From: Balneolaceae bacterium
GTDB taxonomy: Bacteria > Bacteroidota > Rhodothermia > Balneolales > Balneolaceae
NCBI GenBank assembly: GCA_007123985.1
Contig: SLGA01000013.1
Location: 1 to 19,692, forward strand
Reading direction: 5' to 3'
Length of the DNA stretch: 19,692 nucleotides
Shown: piece after piece, positions 15,377-19,692 of the stretch
Layout of the letters: each line of letters begins with the position of its first letter
Numbering within the stretch: the stretch's first letter is position 1
The notes under the pieces: model-generated
What the model saw: the letters and a program-made list of their open reading frames with translations, nothing else
Databases searched by the model: none
Told to the model about the DNA's origin: nothing
Translations under genes and position numbers: made by a program

Positions 15377-15901
15377 ATGAAACAGAATCAACGAATATCA
15401 TTTCAAAGTTTAAACGTTACTGCAAAGTATGCAGTTCTGTTTTTGTTGATTTTTTTGATAAGTACACCTCTCTTTGCCCAGGTTGAGGACACAACACGCG
15501 TACGCCAGCTGCCAGAACAACCTCAAATTAACCGCTACAATAATTTTATCAATACGCCCTACCAAACGCCACTCTCGCCGGGGGATATGGAACGATACAA
15601 TTTTAACGGTGTGGATGGCAGTTACCTGTTCCACCGGAGGCTGCGAACCATGAGCGCGGAGGATTTTCTCTTTCTTGAGGAAGACCGGTACAACCCTTAC
15701 GGGATTGAGTGGGAACAAGGGCTGAATGAAAACTTGATGAATGTTATCTACGCTACGTTTTTGGATAAAAACCCAATCCTGGAAAGACTATCGCGGATTG
15801 TACCATTTCTCGGCCTGGGATTCTTTGAACCGTATGAAGTACCGATTGTACCGCGCATGAATGATGACCCAATCACCCCGCCCGAAACCGGCGGTAATTG
15901 A
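15377..15901 (+). CDS. Exported protein of unknown function
   Basis: This 174-residue protein is not recognised. It has a clear signal peptide: a basic and polar start MKQNQR, a hydrophobic core AVLFLLIFLISTPLFA, and cleavage probably after Ala34. The mature part has no repeats or metal-binding motif. A charged, aromatic region (about 77-120, RRLRTMSAEDFLFLEEDRYNP) is followed by a short hydrophobic helix-like stretch (about 145-160, LSRIVPFLGLGFF) and a Pro-rich end PRMNDDPITPPETGGN. The ATG at 15377 was chosen over an in-frame TTG at 15362 because it begins the signal peptide and sits just after a promoter candidate. It diverges from the CRTAC1-like lipoprotein gene. Probably periplasmic or surface-attached. 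Confidence 0.75.
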   Translation: MKQNQRISFQSLNVTAKYAVLFLLIFLISTPLFAQVEDTTRVRQLPEQPQINRYNNFINTPYQTPLSPGDMERYNFNGVDGSYLFHRRLRTMSAEDFLFLEEDRYNPYGIEWEQGLNENLMNVIYATFLDKNPILERLSRIVPFLGLGFFEPYEVPIVPRMNDDPITPPETGGN

Positions 15902-15934
15902 TTCAACTCAATATTTCTGAAACTGCTAGCTACC

Positions 15935-15963
15935 CTTTAGCGCCTTTCCGCGTCCTTGCTTAG
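15935..15963 (-). repeat. Intergenic AAGGACGC repeat, reverse copy
   Basis: Read on the minus strand this contains AAGGACGC, then GGAAAG, GCGC and TAAAGG. It is an imperfect match to the forward copy at 16091-16118, with the two cores conserved. It resembles a purine-rich intergenic repeat type seen in many unrelated bacterial genomes. Confidence 0.6.
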
Positions 15964-16090
15964 TCCCGATAGGTTTTCATCGGGGGGGGGTATCTAATTA
16001 TTTATGGCAGCCACTAAATTATTCGAGCTTGCGTTTTGTGTTGCTTTGAATACATTATGTCCTTGCATATAAAAAGCATCGTTTTTTTAA

Positions 16091-16118
16091 CCGCTAAGGA
16101 CGCTAAGATGCGCAAAGG
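16091..16118 (+). repeat. Intergenic AAGGACGC repeat, forward copy
   Basis: The copy contains a roughly 9-11 nt internal periodicity: CCGCTAAGGA, CGCTAAGAT, GCGCAAAGG. Translated in one frame it gives the familiar spurious peptide LTAKDAKMRKGF, which I recognise from mis-annotated repeat DNA in other genomes. With the reverse copy at 15935-15963 it forms an imperfect inverted pair spanning 184 nt. Confidence 0.65.
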
Positions 16119-16136
16119 TTTTATAAATTTGACCAC

Positions 16137-18035
16137 TTATCCCATTGCACCTAGTGGAATTGGAGTATCGAGCACTTCAGATACAGCCCGAACCAGTTCT
16201 GCTTCCTCAATACTCACCTGCTGATCGGCCGTTACACAATAGATCACCGAGCTGATAATATATTTTTTCACGGGATTTGCAGATGCTGCAAGTTCATCCA
16301 AAGCTTTATCGAGATCGTTCAGTCCACATTTTTCAGGTGGCAAAAGCTCCATTCCATCCGGTTTTACCTTTTCGATGGGAGTTAAAGCCGCTTGCCATGC
16401 CTTCTCAGACTCTTTATCTGATGCGTGCGACAGGGCAGACAGTAAAACAGCGAGTTCCTTTCCGAGACTTTTCAGATTGTGATGACGAATGTCCGGTTTT
16501 TTATTTTTTGAAAATGCCGGCTCAAGCTGATGTATCACCATCTTCTCCAGGGCAAAAGCAAAGAGATTTTCCGCACCATTTTCCAATGCAGCTTTTTCGA
16601 GTGTTTCTCTGAATGCTTGATACTGTTTTTTGCTCATATGCCGCAGTGCAGGAAGTGTGAGCTCTGCAAGTGGCAAGAACCACTTTCGATCCCCCTTCAG
16701 TAGCTCTGATTGATATTTTTTCACCTCAGCAAACAACTCCTCACCGAGTTTTTCTTCAAACCAATCAGGCGTGCTGTCTCCTTCTGATGAAAACATGAGA
16801 GCATATATGAGAGCTTCTGCTGCGAGGGGCTCATGCGCTGCCTCACGCAGTGACACGGGAATCTCCTGCAGCAGCTGACCGGCACGGTTTACCTGCCCGG
16901 CACCTATTGAGCCGATAGCGCCTAAAATAACTTCCGGAGTGATTGCCGCATGGCCGCCAACACCTCTTCCAGCTCCTGTTGCTTCCGTTCCGGATACATG
17001 TTCTTTTTTGAATTGATCCTGAACTTTTCGACGGTTGTCTGATTGAAGTGCCGGATTGATTGCCTTAATTCGATCTGCAATGGGCGGATGAGTGGCAAAC
17101 AGGGCATCCAGTGCGGAGTGAAAGCTGCTTGCAAAAAAGAGATGGCTCATCTCCATGGCATGGCCGTCTTTAATTTCCGCTCCCTTTTTCTTCGATGCAA
17201 TTTTATTCAACGCCCCGGCAAGTCCGTCGGGATTTCGTGTGTACTGAACTGCAGCGGCGTCGGCCAGGTATTCTCGCTGCCGGGAAATTGCTGATTGAAT
17301 CATCCGGCCAAACAACATGCCAATATACCCGATCACCACCAGCGAAACTCCAAACAGAATCAGCGGAAGCGCTGAATTTCCCTTCCCGCTTCGGTTGCTT
17401 CGCATGGCTCCTGAATAGAGTGCGCTTCGCATCACGATCATTCCCATAATGTGAATCAGGAGAATTCCATTTAAAACACCAATCAGGCGGATGTTCAGCC
17501 TCATATCGCCATTAAATATATGGCTGAATTCGTGAGCAATCACACCCTGGAGCTCATCCCGGTTTAGCTGTTCCAGGCAGCCACGGGTTACCCCAACGGC
17601 AGCATCGTTTGTGCCAAAACCGGCCGCAAATGCGTTAATGTTCTCTTCGTTATCAAGGATGTACACATCGGGCACGGGCAGACCGGAGGCTATCGACATT
17701 TCCTCCACAATGTTCATCAGCCGTCGCTCACTCTGTTCGGTAGTGGATGGATTAACTTTTCTGCCGCCAAGCAGCTCGGCCACTGCAGAACCACCTTTTC
17801 TAAGCTGCGAAACCCGGTGAACCGTGCCTATGAGGATGGTTATCATCACAATAATGGTAACTGCAAAGAGCCAGCCCGGAGACCATATCGATATGGCTCC
17901 TTCTACCTGAGTAGCAAAAATAAAGAGCGAAACGAGATAAACGGAGAGAATAATGCCCGTTACAGCAAGCAGGTAGAGGAAAACCAGTTTCCCGGTGTTA
18001 CGTTTTGCACGGTCTTGTGCTTCAAAAAAATCCAT
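16137..18035 (-). CDS. M48 family (HtpX-like) membrane metalloprotease with long C-terminal extension
   Basis: This is a zinc protease of the inner membrane, probably acting in membrane-protein quality control. In 632 residues: two N-terminal membrane segments (about 16-42 and 54-72), the peptidase domain with the zinc motif HEFSH at 168-172, further membrane helices at about 184-204 and 222-246, and the third zinc ligand Glu255 in SRQREYLADAAAV. A conserved THPPIADRI follows at 315-323. Classical HtpX would end near here. The additional 300 residues are mostly helical and finish with a TerB-like segment (about 600-632, CVTADQQVSIEEAELVRAVSEVLDTP). Long versions like this are known beside LemA, as here (122-nt gap). 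The start is the ATG at 18035. Confidence 0.88.
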   Translation of the reverse strand: MDFFEAQDRAKRNTGKLVFLYLLAVTGIILSVYLVSLFIFATQVEGAISIWSPGWLFAVTIIVMITILIGTVHRVSQLRKGGSAVAELLGGRKVNPSTTEQSERRLMNIVEEMSIASGLPVPDVYILDNEENINAFAAGFGTNDAAVGVTRGCLEQLNRDELQGVIAHEFSHIFNGDMRLNIRLIGVLNGILLIHIMGMIVMRSALYSGAMRSNRSGKGNSALPLILFGVSLVVIGYIGMLFGRMIQSAISRQREYLADAAAVQYTRNPDGLAGALNKIASKKKGAEIKDGHAMEMSHLFFASSFHSALDALFATHPPIADRIKAINPALQSDNRRKVQDQFKKEHVSGTEATGAGRGVGGHAAITPEVILGAIGSIGAGQVNRAGQLLQEIPVSLREAAHEPLAAEALIYALMFSSEGDSTPDWFEEKLGEELFAEVKKYQSELLKGDRKWFLPLAELTLPALRHMSKKQYQAFRETLEKAALENGAENLFAFALEKMVIHQLEPAFSKNKKPDIRHHNLKSLGKELAVLLSALSHASDKESEKAWQAALTPIEKVKPDGMELLPPEKCGLNDLDKALDELAASANPVKKYIISSVIYCVTADQQVSIEEAELVRAVSEVLDTPIPLGAMG

Positions 18036-18082
18036 TTGTCAGATCAGTCAATTAAAAATGAAACATGGCAGAATCATCGATT

Positions 18083-18134
18083 AATGCCACAGAGGCACAG
18101 ACGGTCATAGAATTTTCTGAGTATCTGTGGCATT
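18083..18134. repeat. 11-bp perfect inverted repeat in the lemA-M48 gap
   Basis: AATGCCACAGA at 18083-18093 is the exact reverse complement of TCTGTGGCATT at 18124-18134, with a 30-nt spacer. The left half continues GGCACAGACGG, like the CCACAGAGGCACAGAG-type intergenic repeats of many genomes. A stem in the transcript between lemA and the protease gene is possible. The whole gap is 18036-18157 and holds no gene. Confidence 0.65.
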
Positions 18135-18157
18135 TTCACGAATTTGTACGGGAGATA

Positions 18158-18745
18158 TTAAAATGAAACTTTCGGAGCCTCTCTTTCAGCAGCATCTTCA
18201 ATTACAAACTGCTGGGCATGAGTAAATCCGAATGTATTGGCAAAAATCACATTGGGAAATTTTTCCCTAAAGATGTTGTAGTTCATCACCGAATCATTAA
18301 AAGCCTGCCGGGCAAACGCAATTTTGTTCTCTGTTGAGGAGAGCTCTTCGGAGAGCTGCATCATATTCTGGTTTGCCTTCAGGTCGGGGTAGTTTTCGGA
18401 GAGCGCAAACATTCGGCCAAGTGCTCCGGTAAGAGCCTGCTCGGCACCCATCAGATTTTTCATGGCACCGGCATCTCCCGGTTCGCCGGCAACTTTCTGC
18501 TCGGCCTGCTGTGCCTGGTTACGTGCCTTAATTACAGCTTCGAGCGTTTCGCGCTCATGCTTCATGTAGGATTTGGCGATCTCAACCAGGTTGGGGATGA
18601 GATCGTAACGACGTTTCAGCTGCACATCGATCTGGGCAAATGCGTTTTTGAACCGGTTTCTGTGCGATACAAGCTTGTTGTAGATGCCTACTGCCCAAAA
18701 AACAAGCAGTAGCAGTACAACCACGAGAATAATTGTTCCTGTCAT
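18158..18745 (-). CDS. lemA: LemA family protein
   Basis: LemA proteins are membrane-anchored helical proteins of uncertain function. The 195 residues begin with one membrane anchor (3-20, N-terminus outside the cytoplasm by family precedent). The family core follows: NRFKNAFAQIDVQLKRRYDLIPNLVEIAKSY around 30-60, KARNQAQQAEQ, and the C-terminal half with ENYPDLKANQNMMQLSEELSSTENKIAFARQAFND and a YNIFREKFPNVIFA segment. Length and all motifs are typical. It is directly upstream of the M48 protease gene on the same strand; this pairing recurs in many bacteria and suggests that the two act together at the membrane. The start is an ATG at 18745. Confidence 0.94.
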   Translation of the reverse strand: MTGTIILVVVLLLLVFWAVGIYNKLVSHRNRFKNAFAQIDVQLKRRYDLIPNLVEIAKSYMKHERETLEAVIKARNQAQQAEQKVAGEPGDAGAMKNLMGAEQALTGALGRMFALSENYPDLKANQNMMQLSEELSSTENKIAFARQAFNDSVMNYNIFREKFPNVIFANTFGFTHAQQFVIEDAAEREAPKVSF

Positions 18746-18924
18746 AACGAAAAAATAGGTTAGAGATTGATCAAGACTGTGTGGTACATCCTGTTAATCA
18801 GGAATATACGAGATGTGAAGCGCGCTGCAAACAGAGATGGGATTAAATATTTTCAGATCTGATGCGGTTTCCCTATAATCTTATTGCAGTTAAGAGACGC
18901 ACGTATGTAACCAATCAGCTTTTT
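18746..18924. promoter_or_regulatory. Divergent intergenic region between lemA and the restriction-modification gene
   Basis: Up to 179 nt between divergent starts. It contains a small perfect inverted repeat, TCCTG at 18789-18793 and CAGGA at 18799-18803 around TTAAT, which could be an operator or a fragment of the ATCCTGTTAATC-type intergenic repeat. An ATG at 18862, in frame with the downstream gene, could shorten the gap to 116 nt. No clear promoter was found. Confidence 0.35.
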
Positions 18925-19692
18925 ATGGCTCTTTTTCAACATGCCGTTCTGAAAAAATATCTGTCGGGGATTTCTGAAACGGATACAGATACCGCCTGGC
19001 AGAGATATACCGCACATTTTCATAATCCTGAAATCCGGGAAAATATCCGTAATTCTAAAGAAGAGGAGTACCAGGACGGCTTCCTGACCGACCTGTTTGT
19101 AAATGTGCTCGGTTATACCAAACACCCCGCTCCCGGCTACAACCTGAAAGTGGAACAGCGCGATGCCAAAGGTGCGCGAAAAGCTGACGGCGCCCTTCTG
19201 CGGGATGAAAAGGTAGCGGCCGTAATTGAACTGAAAGGCACCGACACTACCGACCTCGACAAAGTAGAGCCGCAGGCATTCGGCTATAAAAACTACCACC
19301 GCCACGCGGAGTATGTGATCATCTCCAACTTTGAAAAACTTCGTTTTTATATCGACAATGCGGTGGATTACAAAGAGTTTAACCTTTTTGAGCTGACCCG
19401 CGACGAATTCAACATTCTCTGGCTCTGCCTGGCTCAAACGAATTTTGCGGCAGGGGTGCCCCGAAAGATTAAGGAGGCGTCGCTCACCAAAAACGAGCAG
19501 GTGACCAAAGAGCTCTACAAAGACTACTCCGCGTTTAAGCAGGCCATTTTTGAAAGCATGGTGAAACACAACCCGGAGCACAACAAACTGCGGCTGTTCA
19601 AAAAGACCCAGAAACTGCTCGACCGCTTCCTCTTCATCTTTTTTGCCGAAGACCAGCAGCTTCTCCCTCCCAACTCCATCCGGAAAATTATA
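18925..19692 (+). CDS. N-terminal part of a type IIG (Eco57I-like) restriction-modification enzyme, cut by window
   Basis: 256 codons stay open to the right edge. The opening MALFQHAVLKKYL and the next 200 residues match, from memory, the N-terminus of fused type IIG enzymes of about 1000 residues in which a nuclease, a gamma-class adenine methyltransferase and a specificity region share one chain. The nuclease core is visible as a PD-(D/E)xK site: acidic EEEYQDGF near 46-53, Asp88 in KADGAL, and Glu102-x-Lys104 in VIELKGT. FFAEDQQLLPPNSI (about 239-252) precedes the expected methyltransferase, which is not in the window. I chose the ATG at 18925 because it starts the family N-terminus; an in-frame ATG at 18862 would add 21 residues. 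It diverges from lemA and would cut foreign, unmodified DNA. Confidence 0.78.
   Translation, partial: MALFQHAVLKKYLSGISETDTDTAWQRYTAHFHNPEIRENIRNSKEEEYQDGFLTDLFVNVLGYTKHPAPGYNLKVEQRDAKGARKADGALLRDEKVAAVIELKGTDTTDLDKVEPQAFGYKNYHRHAEYVIISNFEKLRFYIDNAVDYKEFNLFELTRDEFNILWLCLAQTNFAAGVPRKIKEASLTKNEQVTKELYKDYSAFKQAIFESMVKHNPEHNKLRLFKKTQKLLDRFLFIFFAEDQQLLPPNSIRKII

Larger units (their letters stand above)
15902..16136. other. Repeat-containing intergenic region between exported protein and M48 protease genes
   Basis: This 235-nt gap has no gene. It holds two related repeat copies in opposite orientation (15935-15963 and 16091-16118), a 6-bp hairpin (CCCGAT 15965-15970 with ATCGGG 15979-15984) and a run of nine G at 15982-15990. 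Open frames through it are spurious. Confidence 0.75.

Noticed and set aside
16036..16224. A 62-codon plus-strand frame starting in the repeat gap
   Set aside because: It reads through the AAGGACGC repeat (LTAKDAKMRKGF) and then antisense into the protease gene; a typical spurious frame.
18853..19581. A long minus-strand open frame (242 codons) opposite the restriction-modification gene
   Set aside because: The plus-strand frame gives a recognisable PD-(D/E)xK nuclease with a typical family N-terminus; the minus frame yields no known motif and is a shadow.

Overview
The window looks like ordinary chromosomal DNA from a Gram-negative, AT-leaning member of the Bacteroidota/Balneolota group, probably a free-living and possibly marine Balneolaceae-like bacterium. 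This is inference. It rests on several things: an LptB-type lipopolysaccharide exporter ATPase, a TonB-plug/MG-domain protein without a barrel, a CRTAC1-like VCBS/ASPIC lipoprotein, poor Shine-Dalgarno sequences, and two candidate promoters that resemble the Bacteroidota TTTG / TAnnTTTG pattern. No rRNA, tRNA, CRISPR array, transposase or phage gene was seen.

Left block (1-5146, all on the minus strand). In transcription order the genes are hutH-miaA, an outer-membrane beta-barrel protein, and purS-clpS-purQ-lptB. The last group is the most curious arrangement: the Clp protease adaptor gene lies between the two small subunits of FGAM synthase, with gaps of only 13 and 4 nt, and lptB (cut by the window edge) follows. 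hutH (histidine ammonia-lyase) is 7 nt from miaA (tRNA dimethylallyltransferase).

Middle block (5147-12657). A phosphofructokinase with the residues of pyrophosphate-dependent enzymes (GGDDT, PKTMDND) converges on a small DUF456 membrane protein gene, and the two share a bidirectional hairpin terminator. Next come a ROK-family kinase lacking the usual zinc motif, a large exported MG2/carboxypeptidase-regulatory/TonB-plug protein, and hutU (urocanate hydratase). The first two steps of histidine breakdown are therefore both encoded here, but about 6 kb apart in separate units.

Right block (12658-19692). A CRTAC1-like lipoprotein gene is flanked by two small exported proteins of unknown function. 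One converges on its 3' end with a 26-nt overlap and the other diverges from its 5' end. A LemA / M48 metalloprotease pair follows. The N-terminal nuclease part of a probable type IIG restriction-modification enzyme then runs off the right edge and may open a defence region. The gaps at 15902-16136, 18036-18157 and 18746-18924 contain short intergenic repeat fragments, inverted repeats and a G9 tract.

I do not see a clearly new biological system. The most useful leads are the purS-clpS-purQ order, the repeat-rich gap before the M48 gene, the paired small exported proteins around the CRTAC1-like gene, and whatever follows the restriction enzyme beyond the window.
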